Shown: in pieces, positions 1-13,314 of the stretch | Numbering within the stretch: position 1 is the stretch's first letter | How the letters are laid out: the number at the start of each line of letters is the position of its first letter | Notes under the pieces: model-generated | The model's database searches: none | What the model was told of the DNA's origin: nothing | What the model saw: the letters and a program-made list of their open reading frames with translations, nothing else | Assembly: GCF_021155775.2 (NCBI RefSeq) | Contig: NC_060234.1 | Location: 3,162,001 to 3,226,000 of the forward strand | Direction: 5' to 3' | DNA from: Neodiprion pinetum | Lineage: Eukaryota; Arthropoda; Insecta; Hymenoptera; Diprionidae | Length of the DNA: 64,000 nucleotides | Translations under genes and position numbers: made by a program

Positions 1-2717
1 TATATGTGTATATGGGTATAAAGGTATAAGGGTGCTCGAATAGCGTAGTTTCGTGCGTCGAAGGGGTTCATTCGACTTTCGCTACTCCCGGCAGAACGGT
101 TTGAAGAATATTTTTCGTTTCTTTCTTCGAAATCGTTACAATAAAAAAAAAATTGTCGATTATGAAATCCGATCAATGTATCAACCCTACAACACGTGAC
201 ATTATTTTTCTACCTTCAAACGTATGACTGGGGTCCAGACGTACTTTTCTTGATCATAAAATCAGTCCTATACCGACAAACAGACATTCTCGTACATGGT
301 TTTCTTCTTTTCTTCACAAGGAAGAGAATGGCGCACGAGAAATATAATTTTATTCACATTTGGCTACTGAAAAAAACCCATTCGAAGACTGAAAACCGCG
401 TAGCGATAGCGGCGCTGAGCGTTGGGTGCGTTCGGACCCCAGTCACGAGTTGTAGTGTTAATACTTAGGTACTGTAACCTTTTACCCTTCAATGCTCTGA
501 CGGAAAAAAATCCTCGATTTCGGGGTAAATTTGTATTCTCAATTTTTTTCTTATGGGCATTTAGCATTACCTATGAATTAGGGATACGAATTGACACCCA
601 AGTTGAGGGTTTTTTTTTCCACGAGGATAGAGACGATTCAGAATTCGTCACCTTCGAACGTTTCTTCCAAAAATTTTCGGCTCCTCCGGATTGCGGTATC
701 AAAAATGGGTGTTCCCATTCGAAAAATCTAAATCGATCTCAAAATGTGTCCTTGAAGATAAGATCCAAGGTGAAATCAAAGGTCACCGTTAAATCCCTTG
801 TTACAAAATCACCCAATTAGCAACAACGACGACGTCAACAAACCTTGGTAATATTTTTTCACCGAATCCCGCGAGATTTCCAGGGGCTTCGAAAAGTGGA
901 AAGGAAAAAAGACGAAGAAAACAAGTAAAAAAAAAAAAACACCATCCGACACGCCGTGGCATCGGGCAGGTAGGCGATGTGGAACGAGGGGATGGCGGGG
1001 TGAAGGAGGGTCGTGTGTGCCCCGGATCAGGGACCATTACTATGTAAGTCTCGAACCATCGTAGGTAGGTGGCTCCGTCCGTCGCATCGCGGCAGCTAGG
1101 CTCCGACATTTATCGCCTAATTTATTCAAAACCAAAACCATCCCCGAGGCGCGACGCCGATCTGCTGGGAGCCACTAATCACTGCCGCAGCCACCTTAAT
1201 CGAACGATTAATTTTGGATACCGAATTAAAGTTAATCCGGATCCGGGTAATATCCTGTATCTTGTATCACAGAGTTTCGAACGGCATCCTTGCGCTTGTT
1301 ACTCAGCTTTTTGTACCATTCGAGAGAGTGAAGCTGAATCACTGCCTGCAGAATTTTGGCAAGTGATGTGTTGTTTGATTTGAAAATAAAAAAAATTTTC
1401 AACAGATATATTTTTGACACACTGTAAACTTTAATTCTTCTCATTAACTTAACGTGCTTACTTGTTTCTAATTAACAATCGTAGATATCGATTTATCGTT
1501 TATTTATTTTATCGTACAATGTGTTGAATAAAGATCCGAATGAAATTTTAATAATATCATAGAAACAAACAGTGATTTATAACAACGTACATACCTTGGG
1601 AAGCACAATCGCCTCGTTATTATGAGAATGAAACTGAGATTGATTGAAAAAAATATGCACGCAGTGGAAATTTTCTATTTAGCTATGTAAAACTGAAATG
1701 TAAAATAAAAAATTTTACATCGCCGATTGAATAAATTTATCTTTTCTTTTGTAATACACTGTTATAAGTCTTGAATTTTCAAGTTTTCGATTCCTGTTTT
1801 TTCTTCGAAGTTTTTTAATCGTCACGATCAGTTTGTTTATGCAACGAGTAATTTAATCAGAGTTGCCGTCAGGATCCGGGCGATTCAACGGACAGCTAAA
1901 TTATAACCCGAGTTATATTTCCCTCGCCGAAATCGATTCTCATCGATATAAATACGTCCGTAAAAAGTAAACTCTATATACACACATATACATACGTAAT
2001 ATACATATTTTACGAACCCGCAGTGAAATGTAAGTGAAAATAAACGCGCTCAAGGGTTGAACGTTTGTTTCGGTTCGTTTGTTAATTCATTGACTTTTGT
2101 CATGTATTTTTATTTTTTCTAACTTTCATATCCCACGTGTTCACCGTTCGATACGGAAAAAAAAAAAAAAAATTCCAACGAAAATACAAAAACGAGAGTG
2201 AATATTACGAAAAAAATTTCGTGTTTCCTCCAAACGAAATATTGATACGAAAATTTGTGGAAAAACAAAACAAACAAACGTTAACTGATAAATATTTCTG
2301 ATCCTGCAGGTTTTGGGGGAATTTTTTGGGGATCGAGTTTTGAGGCGTATTTCTTTCCCCCTTCACTTAATCGTAATTATTCCCAACGTACTTGGAATGT
2401 ATATTTATTTGCTGCACGGCTAACCTGTCCTCGTTATCGATCGGCACCCGTAAAAGATCACGCAGGATCATCCTGGATGATCCTCGGGTGCTGGGATGAA
2501 TTTTAAACGGGATCAACCGCATTTCTGTCGGAAACGCGGTCGCGGATAATTTAGGCTTCGAAAATCATCTCGGAATTGCAATATTTATAATATGAACTTT
2601 AGAACATGTGTATAGGGCAATCATATGATGTAGAATGTACAGATAAAAAAAAAACACCTTTTACCAGGTTCCACATTTTTTTGACCACGGTTTTGATTCT
2701 TACTGCTCCCAAAAAGA

Positions 2718-3095
2718 CGAAAATACGATTTTCCATTGAATAACCCCAATCGATTGGCTTCAAATTTTTCTGATGATTTTTTTTCTTCTTTGAAAAACGA
2801 AAATCTTGAGACCAGGAAGGAAATGGATGAGCTTTTGGCCCAGAAGTTGCAGGTGAAGCAAGTAATTAAAAAGTGAGAAAAACGTTCAAGATGTAAATTT
2901 GTATCTTTTAAATTTATATTAACTTCGATCTTTCCCACTTTTTCGTTTACTTGTTTTATATGTAGCTTCTGAACAAAAAGCTTGCCAATTCAAATCTTGA
3001 TCTCAAAATTTTCGTTTTTTAACACAGCTTTCATGAGAAAAATTTGAAGCCGATCGATATGGCCATTTATTCAAAAATTGCGATTTTTGAAAAAT
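2718..3095. mobile_element. Near-palindromic foldback element
   Basis: The left arm (2718-2849) pairs with the reverse complement of 2963-3095. Landmarks are AAAAATTTGAAGCCAATCGA (reverse complement of the left arm) and AAAAATTTGAAGCCGATCGA (right arm), and TCAAGATTTTCGTTTTTCAA against TCAAAATTTTCGTTTTTTAA. The inner 110 bp continues the pairing weakly (AAAAAGTGAGAAAAA with AAAAAGTGGGAAAGA). Confidence 0.75.
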
Positions 3096-5167
3096 CTTTT
3101 CCCAGATCTAACCGCCCCCCCCCCAGAAAAAGAAAATTATGCATTCAAAATCAGTATTTGCAGTTATTCTGAAATTTAATTCTTACAACAATTGCTTCGG
3201 GATTCCCTGTATAATCGTCGGATCTGAAATTTTGTTTCTCTCTAACATAGATTCGCAAGATGTGTGAACAAAATAGGGGAGAAAAGTACGATCAATATAT
3301 CCGAACAGTTTGAAAAAATACTTATGATATAAAACTCAACAAGACTGACACAAATGGATGATATTTTACGCCTAGTTTTTGTAGTTTTGGCTGAAAATTG
3401 TGTGACATCAAATTTACAGCTGATTTACAATTGAAGCAAAAATCTACCGTTTTTCGTTCGTGAAAAAAAAAAAAAGCTATTAATACTCGATTTCTGTAGA
3501 CTAATGAGAATTCTGTTTTTTTTTTTTTTTTTTGTCGTTTTTCTTTTACTTTATTTGTGTATTTTTTTTTCATCTCGTATTGAAGTCGTTTCTCTTGTTA
3601 TAATTGAAATTCGTTACGAGTAAGGGTTGAAACTCGTTCCAACAATACACATTGCAACGTACATAAATACGTGTTATTTATAAGCTTTATTTTCGAAGCA
3701 TATAAAGCGAGTCGAGCAGAGTCAATAAACATGACTACAGGTATTACACAGGAGTGAAATAATTCTCTATCCCTCGGATACCTCAGCAGGTTCGACTTCT
3801 TAAAGCTTCAACCCTATTCAATACGAATATAATATACAACCCCTTGTATAATTGTTCCCTGGGTCTTTTCGTCCCTGTTTGAAATAATGTTGCTGTTATT
3901 TTACTCGAAACGGTTCTCAACTTTGCCGCTTATGCGATTGAAACTCCTCCCGATAACGCGTATATTGTTATTAAAAATATTATTATTGTTACAGCCACTT
4001 GAAATTTTTGTATTCAAAATTGAACGGGGATTGTTCGGAAAAATTAACAGTAAATTAAACAAAACATCTCGGGAGTATTTTTAAATTGTATAATACAAGT
4101 ACGAATAATGTGATATTCACAAAATTGACGGTTAATCGACTCGGTGAACATTTTTGATTAATTAAGATTATAATTTGAGTATTTCTTCCAATCTATTTAA
4201 TATCGAACAATTTTTAGGGTGTAAAAGGGTAAAAAGTCAAATATTCCAACTAACCTAAGTGTCGAATTTGATGAATTTGAGAAACAGAAGCGTGAAAAAA
4301 AAATAAAAAAAATTTGAAAAAAATGACGCGATTGAAAAGTTATAAAGAAATGGGATTTCAAAATCGGAAAACTATGTCGCGTACCGAAACTTGAATACGA
4401 TCGAACCGTGTAATCTTGCAAGAGGACAAGTTTCGTGAAACTACAGAATAAGTTTATACATTCCGCTCCTCAGGTATATTTCGAGTCAAAGAGCGCGGCT
4501 TTAAACGTTTCAACATTTCCATTATTGGATATAATAAGGGAACATTTAATAACTGTAATAATACACACCCAGCTGAAATTTACTTCGGCTAAACTTGTTC
4601 AATGATAAAGCTTCTTAACTTCTAACTACGAGTGAATATCAACGTGGAACCGACTCCTTCTCCCAGTATTGTCAAGTACTTACTTTGAATTCAGAACGTT
4701 CACGTTCTACCAGCATTCGTGTTGCTTGTACCAAAAGATCGCTTGACACGTGTACGCCATTTCACAGTTTCTAATGAAATTTTACAAATTGAAAGCTCGT
4801 AATTTTTTCGAAAAATATGCGACAAATAGTGTGAGAATTTTTGGAAAAAATGCCAAATTTCTTCGACGGTGAGAACCGCTTGCAGAATTCGAAACTCCGT
4901 GCTTCTCTCTTTAAGCGCGATTCCTCCAACTAAAACGCCGTCTTAATCAGCTAATGGAATAACGCTTAATTACCGTAATTATAGAAACGAGTTCAAGAAG
5001 CGAACAATAGGCACGTACTTTCAGCTACTCGGGAGATTTCCCTCGGCGAATATCGGCGAATTATACCCACGCTCGGTATTTTTTTCCACCAGTTTAAGAG
5101 CGGAAAATAACAAACAGCTGGAGAGACAATTTTTAACACACGTACATATGCTGTTAATAACATACAC

Positions 5168-5727
5168 TTTTGAACACGGCTGTTTTTCGCTTATTCTTTA
5201 GCCACCAAAAATGAACCCCAAAATTTGGGAAAAATTTTGTCCTCAGTTTTTTCTACGTCAAGCTTGATAGGATATTAAAACCTACAATTTAATTGTTTAT
5301 AAAGTTTCGTACGATTTTTTTTTTTTTTTGCCCCAGTGCTCTATTTTTAGCTAAAAAGAGACAAGTTTAAAAAAAAGCACAATCCAACAACTACGGAGTT
5401 TTAGAGATAATGTCAAGATGGTAAAAAGTTGCACAAGTTCATATTGGAGTAGCTAAAATTTGCTAAGATTTTTTTTTTTTTAATTATTTTAGTAATTTTT
5501 TTGACTCCAACTCGGAGAATCATCGTCAGTTGATTAAATATTAAAAGGAAAAAAATGTAATACTGGGGCGACAAAAAATCGTACGAAACTTTCAAAAAAA
5601 CCAAAATATATATTTTGATATCCTCTTTAAGTTTATCATAGAAAAGCCAGAAAACAAAAATTTCATTCACATCCTGGGAATAATTTTCAGAGGCTAAAGA
5701 ATGGCCGAAAAACGGCCACGTTCAAAA
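5168..5727. mobile_element. Foldback element with long terminal inverted repeats
   Basis: The arms at 5168 to about 5339 and 5559-5727 are inverted copies. The ends read TTTTGAACACGGCTGTTTTT and, reverse complemented, TTTTGAACGTGGCCGTTTTT. Both arms continue through ATTCTTTAGCC and AAAGTTTCGTACGATTTTTT to GCCCCAGT. No coding capacity was seen. Confidence 0.85.
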
Positions 5728-7729
5728 TCACGTACCGGGACCAAATAAAAATCTTAAAGAATTTTCTAATAAAGCAAAATGAAGGTGAGTTTGTCCTATT
5801 TAAGAAGACACTAGGGAAATTTGATTGGCTTTATTTTTGAGTCCGCTATCTAACTTTTAGTGGGGCAAGAAATTTCGAAGAGCGTACTCAAACTTTAATT
5901 TGTGCCGGCAATGTATACGAAACTCTCTCTATGTGTTCATTGAAAAATAGACTGAAGAAGCTGAAGATTTGAATGCGTATTGAAGTTGAAAAAAGAACTT
6001 ACCCTGATCAGAAGTAATGGGACTCACATCAGAGGAACACAGCTGGTAACCGGAACGATGCCATCCAAGATGTTTGTCTGCCAATCCGACTCGCGTATCA
6101 TCGATTTACCGAACAGGCACTGAAACTTTGGAAAAAAAATCTCATTGGTAACTTAAACTTTGACCAGTTGGTACAAAAAAATTCATATTATCGAAATGTT
6201 TTCAAAATTCTAAAGTGGGGAATTTCGCAGAGTGTATCTTACGACCGATGATACAAGTGACGAATGATTTGTTATTACAAAAAAGAAAAAAAAAAACAAA
6301 AAAAAACGTACCCGGTGATTGGTTCAAAGTTTTCTACGATTGTGGAACCGTTCGTATGAAAAAATCACATTTAACACATGTCTCATTCGCACACGGTAAA
6401 CTATTCTGAAATATCATGCGGGTAATTAATTTTTCTTTAATAACTCAACGATAATTCATTACCCGAAGCGTAAAATTCCCTCTCTCGACATCGATTCGCT
6501 TTCAATCTCGGTGTCTAGCTGGGCAAGTGTAATAAATGGCTTCAACGTTAACGTCCATTGAATTTTATTATGCTTTAATTAGCGCTGCTGCTGCTTCTCT
6601 CGGCTCTTGAGAAGACTGTGCAGATTCAGAATCTGCTGCAGATAAAGGGACTGAAATCTAAGGGAATAATTTCAACGAAAGAATCAAAAGAATTCTCTTG
6701 GCTGAAGAATACTATTCGATCGCAAGAATTTTTACCAAAGATCCCCGATCATTGATTCTTTGCCTTTCATCAGGTGTGGTAATACAAACAATGTATTGTA
6801 TTTTTATGTAAAATCCTAGGAGTTAAAAGTGAGCCTTTCCGTACTGCCCGCTCGCGCAATTCGCAAAGAAATCTGACATTGCACGACCCTATCCTCAATT
6901 TCGCAACATACTCTTGTTACACAAAGAATCTCGTGCAACAAGAAGGCAACTGTCTTTTCGCGCCGCTTCTTTGCAATATTGGTCTTCGACCTTACCAACC
7001 CGAAAATACCGAGTTTACCTCCTTGTCACCGAATATCCCATTTCCAGGTTGTTGCTCCGGCTATAATCGCTCGACAAAAGATAAATAACGACGAACATGA
7101 GCTTGCGTTGGCTCGAACCGATCGATTTCCGATCAACATGAGATTCTACGAAGAGAGAAACCTCGAGTCCCGAGTATCGTTCGAATGAATCTTGCATGGT
7201 GTCCACCACTCAGCAGATTGGCGCACTAAAGTCCCCCTGAAATATGCCCACCAGTAGCTATGCGGGGTGGCGAAGGCGATGCCTCACTCCATGCAGGACG
7301 AGCCGATACCGGAGGCCACCGGAAGACGCGAGGCGAACTCGCCCTAGGCCTCGTAAAAAATGCCCAGCCACAGCTGATATACGATCCACGGTGCAGAAAA
7401 CATCCAAGTGGCATAAAACCCGGATATAATATGGGCATACGGACGCTGTTGGGTACATAAGACGCGGATGTCACTCTCGCGTGAAATGGTCAGAGATATA
7501 CGGAATCAAGTCCGGTTTACCACCAGAGACGAGAGGGATGATATCACCCTTAAGCACTGCGACTCACGAGCCTTCGGCACGTTTTACCGTTTTTATCTCT
7601 CAAGTCACGCACCGCGTGCAAGGCTTTCGAATTTGATAGTTGTGAACGAATGTTCGGTGTGCGCTGGTCATTTCATTGCCGCAAAGATTAAGGTTTATCA
7701 CCTTATTTGACAACGTATACGAATCATAT

Positions 7730-8330
7730 GACGACTTTGGTCGTGGTCGCGATGATCGACGTACTCAAGATCTGTTTTAGACTCCTGGCATTCGTTCTCG
7801 GGCAGTATTCTAACGTTATACCGACGGATCAACGGTCGAATGTGGCTTATAGAATTCCGTGCAGAGATTTCAATACCGTCCATCTATAGGACAGACAAGT
7901 AGAGGCCTGCACACTCGGGTATTAGAACCCGCAAAAACAACTCTAAAAATCACGTATGTAGATGGACACACGGCTCTGATGAAAAATAGTTTGGATCAGG
8001 ACCACCTGGTTGATCGTCATGGTGTTCAATAGAAAATCCGTAACAAGCTCAAGGACATTTTCAAGTAATTCAATTACATTAATAATAGAATATTTCCAGG
8101 ACACAAGAAAAATTCAAGGATAGTTTTCCGGACTTTTGAAGGCCAAGTAAAATTCAAGGATATTTCCAAGACTATAGGATACCGTGATCATAAAAAGATC
8201 ACCGTTTCACATGAGAAGCCGAAACATTATAAAAGGTCACTCCTCGAAATGTGCAACATGTAGGTCGCACAAATTCCGTCAAATTAAGATAGGATGTAGA
8301 ACACTTTAGTGGCATCTACACTTCGTTGGT
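7730..8330 (+). pseudogene. Decayed Penelope-like element: GIY-YIG endonuclease fragment
   Basis: Translated pieces in shifting frames resemble the C-terminal GIY-YIG endonuclease of Penelope-like retroelements. They are IPTDQRSNVAYRIPCRDF (ends near 7880), then after a frameshift at about 7884 IGQTSRGLHTRVLE, then ALMKNSLDQDHLVDRHGVQ with a stop near 8030. After about 170 bp of unrelated sequence comes EKPKHYKRSLLEMCNM (about 8215-8265). Stops and frameshifts show it is inactive. The family call is by motif recognition. Confidence 0.7.
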
Positions 8331-9786
8331 AACCGAAAGATTACAATCCCTGGCTTGGCATTAAGGTTCCACTTGCGTATAACTCGATGTTTGTCTCCAA
8401 GGCGTACGTGATTCACCGCCGTCATTCTGTCCATCCAACTTTTTTCTGCCAACGGCGTGCTAATTGTTGAGCTTTGATACTAAGTTTGTTCAACCAAGTC
8501 CAAGTCATTAATGGTGGGGAAAACGAGAGTTTCGTATTGCCGTTACAACCAGCACGCGTAGATGACCTAACTTTGTTTTCGTTCATTCGTTTCACTTTTT
8601 TGCTTGGTTACTTTCCAGGGTTAGTAACACCTGAGTGTTGAGGTTATCTCTATTATTTTACTCCAAAGAAGACTCGCATCAAAGGCTGAAACGTTAGTCA
8701 AAATAACTCGTCCTGTTTTTTTTCCCCCTTTACCTCCATATATCCACGATCCACTGCGCGCATAAATACCAACGTCAAGATTCTTCTTTTCAGTATCCCA
8801 GCATTCTCTCGTCAAGTTGGCTACCGACTCGTATTTCGTAAACAAAATCAACCGCGGTACGTTCTCACTCAACAAACTAAAAAAAAAATAATCTTTGTAT
8901 CATTCCCAATGAAGATGGATGTATAAATCGATCATCGATCATAAAGACGACTCTGATCAAGATCGATTATCCGACAAAGACTCTGCGACGAGGTCAGAAC
9001 GAGTCGAGGTCCCCTTTTGTTCCAGGCTTGAATTTGTCTTCCAATCACTCGGTATAGATGAAGAAGAACAAAAAAAAAAAAAAAAAAACGCCACTACTTC
9101 CTTGCAACGCGTCCCAGAGATCCATCCGCCACGGAGTGAAACGGGTCCCCTCTTCCACCCTCGCAAGACTGCCATCGAAGGACACGTTCGCGGTGTATCT
9201 TCTTCGAAGAGGAAGAGGAAGAGGAGCAGGAGAGGGTGGGTGGACGAAATAAATCGGCAGGAAGAATCCTGAGCTTCGCTGAGCGAATTGACATATGGGA
9301 TGACGGAGGGTGGTTCGATCGGTCGATCGGTTCGGGGTTTGAGACGTGAAAGATAGCCGGCTGAGCGTCGAAGGCAGCTGTAGGTGGTTAACGAGCCTCG
9401 GAAGGAGGACGACGGTCAGCCGAGGCTTCTCCTCCGGACGATTTTAAACCCGGGCCGCGTGGCTGTAGTCACCATTTTTCATGACGTCGGTAGTTTTCCG
9501 CTTCACCGAGCCGAATTTCCCCTCACCGCCGAATATCTGCAACCCAGCCGTGACGTCCCCTTCCGGTCACTCTCCGCTGCCCCTTTTTACCCTCGCACGC
9601 TGGATCGGGCAATCACTTCGCCGGCAATAATTATCCTCGGATGAACGAACGGTTTTGGTTTCGAGGCTCGCACGTCGATCCAATTATACTCACTCTTTGC
9701 CTCTGCCGATTTAACCCCGGAATAACACACCGAATGAAATGAGAATAAACCTTTCTTCGACACTGCCACTCAGTTTTTCAATTATA

Positions 9787-10214
9787 CACTGAGAGACATT
9801 TTTATTTCAGGTTACCGCTCAGCCCTTGACTATTTTCATTTTTTACCACAATCGACAAAATATAGTTCTAGGTAGAAAATGAAAATTAGTTTTCTAGCTG
9901 TTACCGGAAAGTCTAGTATTCGTTACTATTTTTTATCATTACGATCACTGTTGCCATATTTTCGTGCAACTGTTGCGAAAATTTAATGCTTGTGCAAGAA
10001 TAAATTGACGTTAGAGCTTTGTTTAACTAGAAAAGTAGAGTAAACCTCACAAATTGATTTTGCGTTGCGATTACCAAAAAAGGATCGACGATAAAGCAAA
10101 ATGGTTACGCGTACCGCGTTTTTCGTTATCCCAACAATATTCAAACAGTTTTTTAATGATACCTGTTTTACTGAATTTTTCTAGATACTTTAACAAATAA
10201 AATTTTTCTCATTG
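9787..10214. mobile_element. Tc1/mariner-like MITE, copy 1
   Basis: The ends are CACTGAGAG at the left and TCTCATTG at the right (inverted), with TA on both sides (9785-9786, 10215-10216). The interior aligns along its length with 63444-63868, including the shared block TAGCTGTTACCGGAAAGTCT. No coding capacity was seen. Confidence 0.8.
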
Positions 10215-11265
10215 TAGCGATTAAATTGCCGACGATCTGTTTTTCTTTGACTAATCGCATATGCCAGACCTGTGTCGTCAATTTTTTTTCACCCATTTTC
10301 ATATCCTTTGAACTTAAATAGTTCACAAAATCTTTATTATCGAATTACATAAGAATACCGAATGTATTACGGGATTTTTACGAATTACAAAGCTTCAAGG
10401 GGGACTTGAAATCAACTGTATCGTTCAAAAACTGCACAGCCGTTTTGCAGATATTCCGCAGACGCGTGAAAAATAGGACAAGTCGATAATTGCAAGAGTC
10501 TGAGTGTCTCGTTCTTCAGGTCAAATTTGACTCTGCATCTCCTTCCGGTAAGCCATTAAGTTCACGAATGAAATCAATCACAGCTTTCTGTCTATCTTCG
10601 AGAATCATTCGTGCAGTTTTAGGAGTGATTTGTTTGATTTCAAGTGCCCTTGAAGCTTTACGATTAATGAAAATCACGAAATCCATAGATATCAAAAAAT
10701 CTGGACACCTTTCTTCCGAATCCTGTATCTCAGAAACTACTGACCTTTGGTACTTGCGTTCGTGAGAATTTTTGATCGGGAGGATATCTACTGTAACATA
10801 CTAAAACTCCAGCCAGTTGATTCAAATTTAAAAATTCACAATGCCCGTATTCACGGATCAATCTTTGCCTCTTCGACGGTCTAAAAACACGAACGAAAAA
10901 TTTCCGACAATTAGACCGAACCAAACGTTATATTGATAATTGAATTCAACTCGAATATCGTGATAGCAAAGGGCTCTGATGCAAGATATGCACATATTTC
11001 CCCTTCAATCTTCACGGTGGCTACACACGTGCTTCGGGCTAGAGCAAATGATTATTATCACCGTCATTGAATATGTTTGATTAATTGCAAAGCTAATCTG
11101 GAATCGGGGTAGTAGCCGAGTGTAATTAGAGGCATCACCGAGTACAACTCAACGTCAGCACGCACGCGGAGTCGGAGAAAAATCAGGCGAAACAACAGAG
11201 CAATAACAATAACGGAATTATTGATGACGTTGACCGTAACGATAATAACAACAACAACGACGACG

Positions 11266-11308
<43 letters not shown>
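11266..11308. repeat. (AAT)n microsatellite
   Basis: About 14 uninterrupted AAT units, preceded by a few AAC and GAC triplets. It creates the poly-Leu and poly-Ser ORF on the minus strand, which is not a gene. Confidence 0.95.
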
Positions 11309-11309
<1 letters not shown>

Positions 11310-11976
11310 GGTAACATTAATCGCAATCGGTCGGCCGCTTTCATCCGTTTTACGGTGAAACGTATCGGATGTTTGATTCCGTAATTAATTATCGCGTTGC
11401 ACGTTCGTCGAAGAAAAAAGTTTCCCTTCAACATTTTTAAACGCTATTTAGAAACGGAAAGAGAAGAGGAAAAAAGTGAGACCTTTGTCATCTCGTTTCG
11501 CCGAGCTTACAAACGGAGCTTATTTAAGCCTCGCATGTGTCTGAAATGACAGTCCGGTTATTGCAGGTGAATCCGGGCATTTCGAAGCTCCGGAAGGAGA
11601 AGGAAATAGGAAAAGGGTTAAACGCGTTGGTCGCGGCATGCATTTAAACGACCCTGAATGAAAAAAATCTATGGGATTTTAATAACTCTCATAAGTGGAG
11701 GAAGGATTCTCGGCAATTGGTTTTACCGTTTACGCCGTTTGACGATTTCCTCTCTCCTCTGCTGAACTTTCCAGTTTTTTTTGATTATCCTAAAGCTGGG
11801 CAAAATGCGAGGTCCAATTTTCAGACTTTCGTTCTTCTCCGTCATTATTTCGTACTTCGTGTACATACAATGCCGTGTAAGCCATTCTGGTATTTCCAAT
11901 ATACGAGAGTTGACTGTGGAAGTTATAACAATCACAGTTGTATTGAAATGCAAAATTTCATCCCCTCTGTTTTTAC

Positions 11977-12290
11977 TTTTCATCGCCTTCGATGATGTAA
12001 GAAATAGATTTTCACCGTTCAACCGAAAAACCCGTTACTTTTCCTAAATAAACGATTATGTTTTTCCGGTCTTGTATATTTATTTGAAACAAAAAAAAAA
12101 AATAAAAATATGTGTATAAATTTTTTTCAAACTTTTTCATCCCAGTGCCACGTTCCATCAGTTTCAGATTTTTCACCAGGCAGTTTTCGCGATCATCGCT
12201 TAAGTTTGTCGTACGAACAGACGTACTCTTATCGCTTTTCACAAAAAGTTTTTTTCCGGCTTGCCTCTCAGCTGCTGCTTTCTTTCATTT
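11977..12290. repeat. Dispersed inverted-repeat element, copy A
   Basis: It shares ordered blocks with 18745-19330: CTTTTCATCGCCTT at the left, AATAAACGATTATGTTTTT, TCAGTTTCAGATTTTTC and GATCATCGCTTAAGTTT. It appears shorter than copy B because the left arm is truncated. Ends are approximate. Confidence 0.65.
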
Positions 12291-12764
12291 CGTTCGTTAT
12301 TATTTGTCTGGCTTTTCATTTTCCACCGGGTGAAAATAATTGACACGCTTCCCGCGTCAACAGCCGCGTGAATATTGAAAGGCTTGATAATCTGAGGCTA
12401 AAAGCACGTACGTTGCACTGGGAAATTTGTTTCCCGGCTTTGTTGGCAGATGAGCGTTGTAGGTATACGAGTACATAGAGATACTCCGAGGTCTGTATCA
12501 ACGATCCCGATATTCAACTCGGCGAAGGTTATCCCGGGAGAGAAGCACCAGGCTCGGCCTCGATTACTAAGCTAAACAAATCGCATCATCCGGAAACGGG
12601 GTGGATCACACCCCCCTTTTCGAGGGATTCACTTTAAGCCGATACTCGCGCGCGTATTATTTCGAAATAAGTCGATGGGTCTACGTATACCAGGGTGGAT
12701 CTTATTTCACTCGTGTCGGAATTTTTTCTCGCTAACCCCCCTCCCCAAAAAGTATCAATAATCA

Positions 12765-13250
12765 AGGTATATGAAAAAAAAATCTGACCAAGCCCCCGAA
12801 TATTTTACAATAATCTTAACACGCCCCGCCAAGCGGTCGAATTTTTATATGAAAAAAATGCGTGCATTTAAATTTTTTTTTAAAGAAAACTGTTAATTAC
12901 TTTAAACCTGTACCGATGTTAAAAAAAAAATTTCTTGCGTTCGTTTTGTAGGAAGTTTAAAGTCTAATATTTATCACGCTGTTGGAGAAAAATGAGGACA
13001 GTTTTAGATAGAATAAATATTAGATTTACGAAAATTTTACAAGTCATCTTTTTCCGGGAGCATTAAATTTCCTACGAAAATAGTTGGTGGAAATTTTTTT
13101 CACACGCATTGTCTTGAAGTAACGAACAGTTTTCGTGAAAACAAATTTCAAATTCATGCATTTTTGCTTATAAAAATTTAACTGCTCGGAGAGGCGTGTG
13201 TTTGAGTTATCGGAAAATTCAAAAATTTAGCCAAATTTTATTCGGTATAC
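12765..13250. mobile_element. Long foldback (near-palindromic) element
   Basis: The left half (12765 to about 12985) is matched by the reverse complement of the right half (about 13020-13250) over roughly 200 bp, with mismatches and small indels. Paired landmarks are CACGCCCCGCCAAGCGGTCG with CACGCCTCTCCGAGCAGTTA, then AGAAAACTGTTAATTACTT with CGAAAACTGTTCGTTACTT. There is no ORF; it is probably a non-autonomous foldback or MITE. Confidence 0.8.
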
Positions 13251-13261
13251 GTCGATTAAGT

Positions 13262-13314
13262 ATGAAAATAGTTAAGGACTGAGCGGTAACCGGAACGAAA
13301 AATTTCTCTCAGTG
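13262..13314. mobile_element. Terminal fragment of the same MITE family
   Basis: GAAAATAGTTAAGGACTGAG, followed by CGGTAACCGGAACGAAAAAT and TTCTCTCAGTG, matches the right end of the copy at 19788-20017. It abuts the foldback element at 12765-13250. No matching left end was found. Confidence 0.7.
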
